NCBI GenBank assembly: GCA_035642095.1
Contig: DASQTB010000122.1
Span: 1-6,087 of the forward strand
Length of the DNA stretch: 6,087 nucleotides
Source: DASQTB01 sp035642095
Lineage (GTDB): Bacteria; Actinomycetota; UBA4738; CALAEC01
Direction: 5' to 3'
The notes beneath the pieces were generated by a model. That model was not told the origin of the DNA. It ran no database searches and saw nothing but the letters and a program-made list of their open reading frames with translations. This document shows positions 1-5,182 of the stretch, piece by piece. Numbering within the stretch: position 1 is the stretch's first letter; every line of letters starts with the position of its first letter. The position numbers were made by a program, and so were the translations under genes.

Positions 1-102
1 AACCGGGTAAGGCCCCTCGCAGACTACGAGGTTGATAGGCCGGAGGTGTACGCACGGCAACGTGTTCAGCCGACCGGTACTAATAGGCCGAGGACTTGGC
101 TC
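1..102 (+). rRNA. rrl: 23S ribosomal RNA, 3' end (partial)
   Basis: This is the last part of the large-subunit rRNA. It contains the conserved segments gataggccggaggtgtacgc and ccggtactaataggccgag, which correspond to the 3'-terminal helices of bacterial 23S rRNA. The actaataggccgag form is typical of Actinomycetota. The 5' part lies before the window. The mature 3' end is set near 102 because the final acttggc strand should pair with the 5' end of 23S, which cannot be seen here, so the boundary is uncertain by several bases. Confidence 0.95.
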
Positions 103-157
103 GCTCGCGCTCGCTATGAAGTTCCGGGTTCTGCTCGGGACTCGCACCCTCACCGGG
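103..157 (+). other. 23S-5S rRNA internal transcribed spacer
   Basis: About 55 nt separate the two rRNAs. The spacer starts with a repetitive tcgctcgcgctcgc run. It then holds a possible hairpin in which gttccg (121-126) pairs with cgggac (136-141) around a 9-nt loop, allowing one G-U pair. It has no tRNA and no reading frame worth calling. The hairpin may help rRNA processing, but that is inference. Confidence 0.7.
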
Positions 158-275
158 TTTCGGTGGCCATAGCGGAGGGGAACCACCCGGTTCCATTCCG
201 AACCCGGAAGTTAAGCCCTCCAGCGCCGATGGTACTGCCCTGGAGACGGGGTGGGAGAGTAGGTCGCCGCCGGAA
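158..275 (+). rRNA. rrf: 5S ribosomal RNA
   Basis: This is a complete 118-nt 5S rRNA of the large ribosomal subunit. The ends are set by the terminal helix I: tttcggtggc (158-167) pairs along ten positions with gccgccggaa (266-275), including two G-U pairs. Inside it are the hallmark segments ggttccattccgaacccgg, ggaagttaagccc and a gatggtactgc segment, followed by the gggtgggagagtaggtcgcc region. It follows 23S in the usual 16S-23S-5S order, and an intrinsic terminator begins 8 nt after its end. Confidence 0.96.
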
Positions 276-283
276 CATCCTCG

Positions 284-307
284 TCGAGGCCCCTTCGGGG
301 GCCTCGA
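284..307 (+). terminator. Hairpin terminator of the rRNA operon
   Basis: A perfect 10-bp stem, tcgaggcccc with ggggcctcga, closes a ttcg tetraloop, which in RNA is the very stable C(UUCG)G type. It starts 8 nt after the 5S rRNA. The following tccgtttccg is only weakly T-rich, which is common for terminators in high-GC actinobacteria. Location and strength make it the likely end of the rrn transcript. It also fills the region where a -35 element for the next gene would lie. Confidence 0.85.
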
Positions 308-319
308 TCCGTTTCCGAG

Positions 320-325
320 TATGGT
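320..325 (+). promoter_or_regulatory. Candidate -10 hexamer (TATGGT) for the TPR gene at 332
   Basis: TATGGT fits the actinobacterial TANNNT -10 pattern. Exactly six bases (cgcgac) lie between it and the GTG at 332, so transcription would begin at or next to the start codon and give a leaderless mRNA. No Shine-Dalgarno is present to offer another reading. No convincing -35 is visible because the rRNA terminator stem occupies that place. Confidence 0.45.
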
Positions 326-331
326 CGCGAC

Positions 332-1042
332 GTGGCCCAGTCGCGCCGGGGACGGCCCCCTCGCCCATCGTCGCCGAGTCGCCGACGGTCGGCCCGGGGC
401 GGCGGGCGGGTGTCGCTTCCCCGGGAGGTGGTCGAGGACGTCCGGGCCGCCGCGGGGGGAAAGGGCAACCGCGCCGTGGAGCTGCTGGAGCGAGCGGTGG
501 CCGCGCTCGAGTCGGGCCGAATGGTCGAGGCCGTGCGGTTCGCCACCGAGTCCAAGGGACTGGCGGCCCGGTCGGGGGCCATCCGGGAGGTCCTCGGCCT
601 GGCCCTGTACCGTCGGGGGCGCTTCCGGGAGGCCCTTCGGGAGCTCCAGGCGTATCGGCGGATCACCGGTCGGCTCGACCAGAACCACCTCATCGCCGAC
701 TCCCACCGGGCCCTTGACGCGCCGGAGAAGGCGGTCACGGCGGCCCGGGAGGCCCTCGACACACGGGCTCACCTTCCCGCCGAGGCCCGGGCGGAAGCCG
801 CGGTCGTTGCTGGCGCGGCGCTGGCGGATCTCGGCCGGTACGAGGAGGCGCTCACCCTCCTTCGCCGCTTCCAGCGAGGTTCCGAGGGTGCCAGCCCGAG
901 CGACCTTCGGGTCTGGTACGTGATCGGCGACATCCTGGAACGTTCGGGGAGGCGGCGGGACGCGGCCAGAGCGTTCCGGCGGATCCTCGATCACGACGCG
1001 AACTCGTTCGATGCGGCCGAGCGGCTGGCCCGCCTTACCTGA
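332..1042 (+). CDS. Tetratricopeptide-repeat protein, Rv1691-like, with Arg-rich N-terminus
   Basis: A predicted soluble 236-residue TPR-type helical repeat protein, probably a protein-binding scaffold; its partner is unknown. Residues 1-26 are a disordered, basic tail with nine arginines plus Gly, Pro and Ser. Residues from about 45 to 230 form helix-turn-helix repeats; clear ones are near 50-82, 83-116 (IREVLGLALYRRGRFREAL), 151-184 (ADLGRYEEALTLL) and 192-225. The architecture resembles the actinobacterial family of M. tuberculosis Rv1691, whose members I recall having a similar Arg/Gly-rich head; this is recognition, not a search. The GTG at 332 is chosen because it lies six bases after a TATGGT hexamer and retains that head. 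A GTG at 410 is the alternative and would remove it. The gene begins 57 nt after 5S rRNA and ends 4 nt from the convergent MBL gene. The exact role is unknown. Confidence 0.85.
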   Translation: MAQSRRGRPPRPSSPSRRRSARGGGRVSLPREVVEDVRAAAGGKGNRAVELLERAVAALESGRMVEAVRFATESKGLAARSGAIREVLGLALYRRGRFREALRELQAYRRITGRLDQNHLIADSHRALDAPEKAVTAAREALDTRAHLPAEARAEAAVVAGAALADLGRYEEALTLLRRFQRGSEGASPSDLRVWYVIGDILERSGRRRDAARAFRRILDHDANSFDAAERLARLT

Positions 1043-1051
1043 TCCCTCAGG
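1038..1051. terminator. Small inverted repeat carrying both convergent stop codons
   Basis: cctga (1038-1042) and tcagg (1047-1051) form a 5-bp inverted repeat around tccc. Each arm holds one TGA stop, of the TPR gene on the plus strand and of the MBL gene on the minus strand. It might act as a weak bidirectional terminator, but the stem is short and there is no U-tract, so it may simply reflect the facing stop codons. Confidence 0.2.
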
Positions 1052-1994
1052 ATGTCGGCCGTCGCGGCATTTCCGATCGATCCCTGGTCAGATACCGGAT
1101 CAGCCCCATGGCGTTCATCTCGTAGCTCGACAAGAAGTCGTATCGCACGGCGTCGGTCCGATCTGCCGAACCGACGTCGACCGCCTCGGTGTCGGCCCGG
1201 ATCCGTCGGACGACCTCGGCGAGCTCGCCGGTGTGCCGGAGGGCGTCCTCCACGACTCCGGTCCACCGGCGGAGCCGGTCGATGGCCAGGTCGCACAGCT
1301 CAGCGACCTCGGAGGCCGGTCCGAAGTGACTGAACAGGACGAGGGAAGGTGTCGCGGCGCGGATCCGTTGGACGCTGTCCACCGCAAGCTCCAGATCGAA
1401 CTCCGGGGGCGGCGTGGCCGGTCGGAGGACCCGAACATCAGGAAGGAACACTCCCATCGCATCACCCACGAATGCGGCCCGGCTTCGGTTGTCGACCAGG
1501 GCGACGTGGTGGCCGGCGTGTCCCGGCGTGTAGATCACCTCGAGCTCTCGGTCGCCGAGCGAGATCCGCGCTCCGTCGTCGACGGCCCGCAACCGATCCG
1601 ACGGCACCGGCTCTACCGGGCCGAACAGGTCGAGGAGGCGATCGGGGCCATAGATCCGGGCGGCGCTGGCCACGAGACGGTCGGGCTCGGCGAGGTGAGG
1701 GGCACCCCGCTCGTGCACCCACACCGTCGCCGCGGGGTACCGGGAGGCCAGAGCTCCTGCCCCTCCGGCATGGTCCAGGTGGATATGAGTGACCACGATG
1801 TGGGCCAGATCCCCCGGACCGATCCCCAGCGCGGCGAGTCCGCGGTCAGCCTCGTCGACCGACGTGGTCGGTCCTGTCTCGACGATGGCCGGTTGGGCCG
1901 CCTCCACCAGGTAGGCCGAGGTGAGGCCGTGCCGACCGAACATGTTGGTGTCGATCGCCTGGATGCCCGGCGCCGCATCGAACGTCTCGACCAC
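1047..1994 (-). CDS. MBL-fold metallo-hydrolase
   Basis: A 315-residue metallo-beta-lactamase-fold hydrolase with a complete dinuclear metal-site set: H70-x-H72-x-D74-H75 (HIHLDHAGG), H159 in TPGHAGHH, D178 in VGDAMG and H223 in FSHFG. These are the standard ligands of the fold. Residues 1-60 carry its first strands (AYLVEA, AIVETGPTTS), and about 230-315 form a helical C-terminal extension. No signal peptide or membrane segment is seen, so it is probably cytoplasmic. The substrate is unknown: the fold covers thioesterases such as glyoxalase II, lactonases, phosphodiesterases and others, and nothing points specifically to an antibiotic beta-lactamase. The GTG start is favoured by a TAGACT hexamer six bases upstream and the lack of a Shine-Dalgarno. 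The gene is divergent from the SSB-like gene across 79 nt. Confidence 0.9.
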   Translation of the reverse strand: MVETFDAAPGIQAIDTNMFGRHGLTSAYLVEAAQPAIVETGPTTSVDEADRGLAALGIGPGDLAHIVVTHIHLDHAGGAGALASRYPAATVWVHERGAPHLAEPDRLVASAARIYGPDRLLDLFGPVEPVPSDRLRAVDDGARISLGDRELEVIYTPGHAGHHVALVDNRSRAAFVGDAMGVFLPDVRVLRPATPPPEFDLELAVDSVQRIRAATPSLVLFSHFGPASEVAELCDLAIDRLRRWTGVVEDALRHTGELAEVVRRIRADTEAVDVGSADRTDAVRYDFLSSYEMNAMGLIRYLTRDRSEMPRRPTS

Positions 1995-2000
1995 GGGGCC

Positions 2001-2006
2001 AGTCTA
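2001..2006 (-). promoter_or_regulatory. Candidate -10 hexamer (TAGACT) for the MBL gene, leaderless type
   Basis: On the minus strand TAGACT matches TANNNT and is followed by six bases (ggcccc) and then the GTG start. This spacing places the transcription start at the start codon. A -35 with a 17-bp spacer would fall on the palindrome at 2020-2029, but that is not TTGACA-like. Confidence 0.5.
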
Positions 2007-2019
2007 TCGGCGCCGGGCG

Positions 2020-2029
2020 CGATCGATCG
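2020..2029. promoter_or_regulatory. 10-bp palindrome between divergent promoters
   Basis: cgatcgatcg is a perfect palindrome lying about midway between the candidate -10 elements of the MBL gene (2001-2006) and the SSB-like gene (2046-2051). With 17-bp spacers, the -35 positions of both promoters fall inside it. It could be a shared operator, or chance, because CGATCG is common in high-GC genomes. Confidence 0.2.
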
Positions 2030-2045
2030 TGTCGGTGGGCGCTGC

Positions 2046-2051
2046 TACCGT
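2046..2051 (+). promoter_or_regulatory. Candidate extended -10 (TGC-TACCGT) for the SSB-like gene
   Basis: TACCGT fits TANNNT and is preceded directly by TGC, an extended -10 (TGN) form. Transcription would start near 2058, giving a 5' leader of about 16 nt that contains the ribosome binding site. No clear -35 is seen. Confidence 0.4.
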
Positions 2052-2062
2052 CCGGCCGGAAG

Positions 2063-2068
2063 GGAGGT
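2063..2068 (+). promoter_or_regulatory. Strong Shine-Dalgarno (GGAGGT) deciding the SSB-like start
   Basis: GGAGGT lies five bases before the ATG at 2074 and fixes that codon as the start, even though the reading frame is open further upstream. It is the best Shine-Dalgarno in the window and contrasts with the leaderless-looking GTG starts of three neighbours. Confidence 0.75.
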
Positions 2069-2073
2069 GGTGC

Positions 2074-2388
2074 ATGGTCACGGTGAACGTGGTCGTGCTG
2101 GCCGGTCGGCTGTCTGCCGATCCGGAGATCGCCGAGATGCCGTCCGGCGATACGGTGGCCAGGCTCCGCCTCCAGGTCCCCGAGGCCGGCAAGCGCGTCC
2201 TCCCCCTCCCGGTCGCGGCGTGGGACCGGCCTGCCCGGCGCGGTTGCGAGCGCTTGGCCAAGGGTGATCCCGTGATGGTCCGGGGTCACCTGGTGCGCCG
2301 GTTCTTCAAGGGGACGGGAGGCGGGAGGTCGGTGATGGAGGTGATCGCCAGCGAGGTGAAGAAGCTGGAAGAAGACGAACCGGCCTGA
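2074..2388 (+). CDS. Short single-stranded DNA-binding (OB-fold) protein
   Basis: A 104-residue SSB-family protein. Its N-terminal half carries the SSB OB-fold signature: NVVVLAGRLSADPEI (residues 5-19), then PSGDTVARLRL (23-33), PVAAWDRP (46-53) and KGDPVMVRGHLVRRFF (63-78). The family binds single-stranded DNA during replication, recombination and repair. The replicative SSB is usually longer, about 150-180 residues, with a flexible linker and a conserved acidic tip ending in PF that recruits partners. This protein ends soon after the OB fold, in KKLEEDEPA, with no linker and no PF tip. It also lacks the rpsF and rplI neighbours typical of the main ssb. I infer a secondary, actinobacterial-type SSB paralogue, so the symbol ssb is not assigned. 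The start rests on the GGAGGT site. Confidence 0.85.
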   Translation: MVTVNVVVLAGRLSADPEIAEMPSGDTVARLRLQVPEAGKRVLPLPVAAWDRPARRGCERLAKGDPVMVRGHLVRRFFKGTGGGRSVMEVIASEVKKLEEDEPA

Positions 2389-2412
2389 TCGACGGCGCCG
2401 CCGAAGCGCGGG

Positions 2413-3567
2413 TCAGTCGAGGGGCCTGAGGACCAAGCCGGTGCGAGGCTTCGGCCAGAAGTAGGTCGATTTCTGGGGCAGCCGCTCTCCGCGAGCGACC
2501 ACGCCGCGCACGTCGGCCACCCGAGCGGGCGGGAGGAAGACCGCCACGTCTGCCACGCCGTCGCGTACGGCCGCCTCGGCCAGCGCCGCGTCGGGGACGA
2601 ACCGGAGCTCGGCCTCCAGGCCGTCGAGGAGCGATCGGTGAAGGGCGGCCACCGTGGGTGGCTCCCCGCGGAGCCGGCCGATGACGTGCACGAGGCCGCC
2701 GTCCTCGCGCCAGGCCGCTCCGAACCGAAGGTCGTCGTTGGTCAGTCGGAGGAGAATCTCCTCCAGGCCGCGGACCCGCTCGCCGTCGACGAACGGGCGC
2801 GTCCCTCGAACCAGCCGGTGGATCGGGAGGACCGGAGGGTCTTCGGTCGCCGCGTCGACGACCAGCATCATCACGCCGTCCCAGGGCCCCGTTCCTCGGG
2901 CGGCCCACTGCTCGGCCTGATGGGCCAGCGCGGTCTGATAGCGATGATGCCCGTCTGCCACGAGGAGCGACTGATCGACGTACCAGGCCGCCAGCTCCTC
3001 GGGCATGCTCTCGACCCACAGCCGGTGGACCGTCCCCTCCTCGTCGACCAGCTCCCGGTGGGGCGGACGGCCCGAGACCGCCTCGATGAGCTGGGTTTGC
3101 GGCGGGCTCGGGCCCCCGGCCACCGCGTAGATGGGGGACAGGTCCGTCATGGTGGCCCGGAGGAGGCGGAGGCGGTCCTCCACGGGTGCAGCCATGGTCC
3201 GCTCGTGCGGTAGGATCCCCTGGCCCCAGGCTTCCAGTCCCACCTCCACGATCACGCCCCGGACCCGCCGCTCGGCGCCCAGGTACGCGAAGCGCATCTC
3301 GTATGGGTACACCCGAGGGCCGTCGGTGGAAGCCAGGAAGCCCTCCTGCCGCCACGACCGGAGGAGCCGGGCGGCGTCCGTATACTTGTCCTCGCCGGGC
3401 ACGTCTTGGCCGAGGTCAACCCGGGCGATGTTGTGCGGACTGGCCTCGTGGAGGCGATCGCGGTCGTGGGGAAGGACCACGTCGTACGGTGGCGACGTCA
3501 CCGCGGCCAGGTCGCCGACCCGGGCCGGGTCGTACAGCAACCCCTGGAACGGGGCGACCGCCACCAC
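2413..3567 (-). CDS. DUF1015 family protein
   Basis: A 384-residue member of DUF1015, a widespread bacterial family whose biochemical role I do not know to be established. Recognisable family features run in order: an N-terminal APFQGLLYDP (5-14), SPPYDV (25-30), SPHNIARVDL (43-52), HERTM (121-125), the signature ADGHHRYQTAL (204-214) and a C-terminal LPQKSTYFWPKP (363-374). The length is close to family norm. The conserved His and Asp residues suggest an enzyme, but no reaction can be assigned. The frame stays open to 3738; the GTG at 3567 is chosen because family homology begins there, it lies six bases after a TATACA hexamer, and the longer form would run through the divergent TPR gene. 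A second GTG follows at once (3564). No signal peptide or membrane segment is seen. Its 3' end faces the SSB-like gene at 24 nt. Confidence 0.9.
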   Translation of the reverse strand: MVAVAPFQGLLYDPARVGDLAAVTSPPYDVVLPHDRDRLHEASPHNIARVDLGQDVPGEDKYTDAARLLRSWRQEGFLASTDGPRVYPYEMRFAYLGAERRVRGVIVEVGLEAWGQGILPHERTMAAPVEDRLRLLRATMTDLSPIYAVAGGPSPPQTQLIEAVSGRPPHRELVDEEGTVHRLWVESMPEELAAWYVDQSLLVADGHHRYQTALAHQAEQWAARGTGPWDGVMMLVVDAATEDPPVLPIHRLVRGTRPFVDGERVRGLEEILLRLTNDDLRFGAAWREDGGLVHVIGRLRGEPPTVAALHRSLLDGLEAELRFVPDAALAEAAVRDGVADVAVFLPPARVADVRGVVARGERLPQKSTYFWPKPRTGLVLRPLD

Positions 3568-3573
3568 GCGCCC

Positions 3574-3581
3574 TGTATAGA
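3574..3581. promoter_or_regulatory. Overlapping divergent -10 elements (tgtataga)
   Basis: Read on the minus strand, 3579-3574 is TATACA, six bases before the DUF1015 GTG start. Read on the plus strand, 3576-3581 is TATAGA, preceded by a TG one base upstream of the dinucleotide step and placing a start near 3588 for the TPR gene. The two hexamers share the central TATA. Only 38 nt separate the two start codons, so both promoters must fit here. Both hexamers deviate from TANNNT at the last base, so strength is uncertain. Confidence 0.4.
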
Positions 3582-3587
3582 CGAATC

Positions 3588-3593
3588 GGAGGA
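3588..3593 (+). promoter_or_regulatory. Shine-Dalgarno-like GGAGGA with long spacing before the TPR gene
   Basis: GGAGGA is a good anti-Shine-Dalgarno match but lies 12 bases before the ATG at 3606, longer than the usual 5-9. No other in-frame start codon lies between them, so the ATG is kept. If the -10 at 3576-3581 is right, this motif sits at the very 5' end of the transcript. Confidence 0.45.
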
Positions 3594-3605
3594 TCACCGC
3601 GAGCG

Positions 3606-3959
3606 ATGACGGATTCGGTGTACGCCCTGTACTCCCGGGGACGCGAGTTCCTGGCCACTGGCCATCCCCATCAGGCGGTGGTGGTTCTGGAGAAGGCCGC
3701 CGCCCGTGAGCCGGAGAAAGGATCGATCCGGGAGGCACTGGGCCGGGCCCTGTACATGACGGGGCGATGGGGTCGGGCTCGCGACGAGTTCGCCAAGGCT
3801 GTCGACATCGATCCGGTCAACCACTACGCCCACTTCGGTCTGGGTCTGGCCGCCGAGAAGACCGGCAACCGGACCCTGGCCCTGGCTCATCTCAAGCTGG
3901 CCGTGGCCATGGCTCCACTCGATGAATACCGCGAGGCCCTGGACCGTCTGAGCGCGTGA
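3606..3959 (+). CDS. Small tetratricopeptide-repeat protein
   Basis: A 117-residue protein made almost wholly of three TPR units, near residues 6-39 (RGREFLATGHPHQAVVVLEK), 40-73 (IREALGRALYMTGRWGRA then EFAKAVDIDP) and 74-107 (HFGLGLAAEKTGNRTLALAH). TPR arrays bind protein partners, so this is probably a small adaptor. No signal peptide or membrane segment is seen. The ATG at 3606 starts right before the first repeat; the frame is open far upstream, but that stretch is antisense to DUF1015 and carries no repeats. It ends in a 4-nt GTGA overlap with the HAD-GNAT gene, so the two are co-transcribed and likely translationally coupled, and a physical or regulatory link to that enzyme is a reasonable inference. 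The second repeat resembles one in the TPR protein at 332-1042 (IREALGRALYMTGRW against IREVLGLALYRRGRF). Confidence 0.88.
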   Translation: MTDSVYALYSRGREFLATGHPHQAVVVLEKAAAREPEKGSIREALGRALYMTGRWGRARDEFAKAVDIDPVNHYAHFGLGLAAEKTGNRTLALAHLKLAVAMAPLDEYREALDRLSA

Positions 3960-5182
3960 GCCCGAGTCCGGCCGATCGATTCGACGCCTTCCTCCTCGAC
4001 CTCGACGGGGTGTTGTACCGGGGCGGAGATCCGGTCGAAGGCGCCCCGGAGGCGGTCGATGCGCTGCGCTCCAGAAGCAAGGCGGTCGTGTTCGTGACGA
4101 ACAACTCCTGGCGCACGCCGGCCCAGGTTGCCGCGAAGCTCGAAGGGATGGGGATCCATGCCCCCCCGGAGGAGGTCGTCACCTCGGGGCAGGCGACCGC
4201 GGCCCAGCTTCGCCGCGACCTCGGTGCGAACGGAGCCACCGCCTATGTCCTGGGCGGCGAGGGGGTGCGGTCCGCCCTGGCCGATGCGGGGATCGACTCG
4301 GCGGACGGGGAACCCGACCGGGTCGACGTGGTGGTGGTGGGATGGGACCGCGACCTCACCTACGACCGGCTGAGGACGGCCACCGTGCTGATCGGGAGAG
4401 GCGCCGGGCTGGTGGCCACCAACGCCGACCCCTCGTACCCCGCCCCGGGAGGCGAGCTATGGCCCGGGGCGGGGGCGATCCTGGCCGCGGTCGAGGCCGG
4501 GTCGGGCCGGAGGGCCACGGTGGTGGGCAAGCCCCAGCGTCCGCTCTTCGACCTGGCGGTCGACCGGGCCGGCAGCCGGGCGGCGCTGGTGGTGGGGGAC
4601 AGGATCGAGACGGACATCGTCGGCGCCGCGAACGCGGGTCTCGACTCTGCCCTGGTCCTCACGGGCGCCTCCACCCCGGCCGATCTCCTCGTGGCCGATG
4701 CTCTCCCAACCATGGTGGTGGCGAACCTTCGGGAGCTCACCGACGAGCGAACCGAGCCTTCCATCGTTCGAGCGGGGTCCAGCCATCAGGGTGCGGTGCG
4801 AGCCCTGCTCGACGAGATGGGGCTGACGGCCGAACCCGGGTGGGATCGGGATGCGGAGACCGTGGTGGCTCTGCTCGACGGCGATGTGGTAGCCACGTCT
4901 GCCGCCGACGTCCAGGCGGAGGATGCCTACCTCCGCTCCGTCGCTGTGCGGGAGGGCCTCCGGGGAACCGGGCTGGGGATGCTGATGGTGGCCACGGTGG
5001 TCCGGAACATCCGGCGCCGCGGTGCCAAGCGCCTGTGGCTCGTCACGGAGACCGCCGCTCCGTTCTTTGAGCGGCTGGGCTTCGCCCCGGTCGAGCGGGC
5101 AGCGCTGCCACGGTGGATAGCCGATCGGAGCGACCACTGCCCGGGATCGGCCGTCACCATGCGGCGTGATCTCGCTCAGTAG
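3956..5182 (+). CDS. HAD-IIA phosphatase fused to a GNAT acetyltransferase domain (Rv1692-like)
   Basis: A 408-residue two-domain cytoplasmic protein. Residues 10-265 are a HAD subfamily IIA (C2-cap) phosphatase: DLDGVLY with nucleophile D15 and acid/base D17, T48 in VTNN, K192 in GKPQ, and Mg-binding D215 and D220 in GDRIETD, so the active site looks complete. Residues about 268-405 are a GNAT domain with the acetyl-CoA loop R336-G-T-G339-L-G341, FFERLGF (370-376) and CPGSAVTMRR (395-404), a pattern that recalls ArsN2-type acetyltransferases. The same HAD-GNAT layout occurs in M. tuberculosis Rv1692, a glycerol-3-phosphate phosphatase in phospholipid polar-head recycling; the substrate here is inferred only. 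The GTG start overlaps the upstream TPR stop as GTGA and lies close before the first HAD strand. The 3' end overlaps the convergent rhomboid gene by 7 nt. NagD-like phosphatases are the alternative for the first domain. Confidence 0.92.
   Translation: MSPSPADRFDAFLLDLDGVLYRGGDPVEGAPEAVDALRSRSKAVVFVTNNSWRTPAQVAAKLEGMGIHAPPEEVVTSGQATAAQLRRDLGANGATAYVLGGEGVRSALADAGIDSADGEPDRVDVVVVGWDRDLTYDRLRTATVLIGRGAGLVATNADPSYPAPGGELWPGAGAILAAVEAGSGRRATVVGKPQRPLFDLAVDRAGSRAALVVGDRIETDIVGAANAGLDSALVLTGASTPADLLVADALPTMVVANLRELTDERTEPSIVRAGSSHQGAVRALLDEMGLTAEPGWDRDAETVVALLDGDVVATSAADVQAEDAYLRSVAVREGLRGTGLGMLMVATVVRNIRRRGAKRLWLVTETAAPFFERLGFAPVERAALPRWIADRSDHCPGSAVTMRRDLAQ

Noticed and set aside
46..717. Plus-strand open frame of 223 codons
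   Set aside because: It runs through the 23S end, the whole 5S rRNA and the terminator, then out of frame through the TPR gene. Its Gly/Arg/Pro-rich product has no recognisable fold.
80..994. Minus-strand open frame of 304 codons
   Set aside because: It lies antisense to 5S rRNA and the TPR gene. Long antisense frames are expected in DNA this GC-rich, and the TPR frame has real repeats while this one has no motif.
1047..1994. Reading the MBL protein as an antibiotic beta-lactamase
   Set aside because: The metal ligands are those of the whole fold, no secretion signal is seen, and the long C-terminal extension and context do not suggest resistance.
1011..2267. Plus-strand open frame of 418 codons, the second longest in the window
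   Set aside because: It is antisense to the MBL gene, which has all metal ligands, and then runs out of frame through the SSB-like gene. The product shows no domain and is rich in Arg, Gly and Asp.
2306..3355. Minus-strand open frame of 349 codons
   Set aside because: It is an out-of-frame shadow of DUF1015, with an Arg/Gly/Pro-rich composition and no motif.
3186..3605. Upstream extension of the small TPR gene
   Set aside because: The stretch is antisense to DUF1015, has low-complexity translation and no TPR. The ATG at 3606 begins directly before the first repeat.
3568..3738. N-terminal extension of DUF1015 to an ATG at 3738
   Set aside because: The extra 57 residues are Pro/Gly/Ser-rich, lie before the conserved family start, and would overlap the divergent TPR gene by more than 130 nt.
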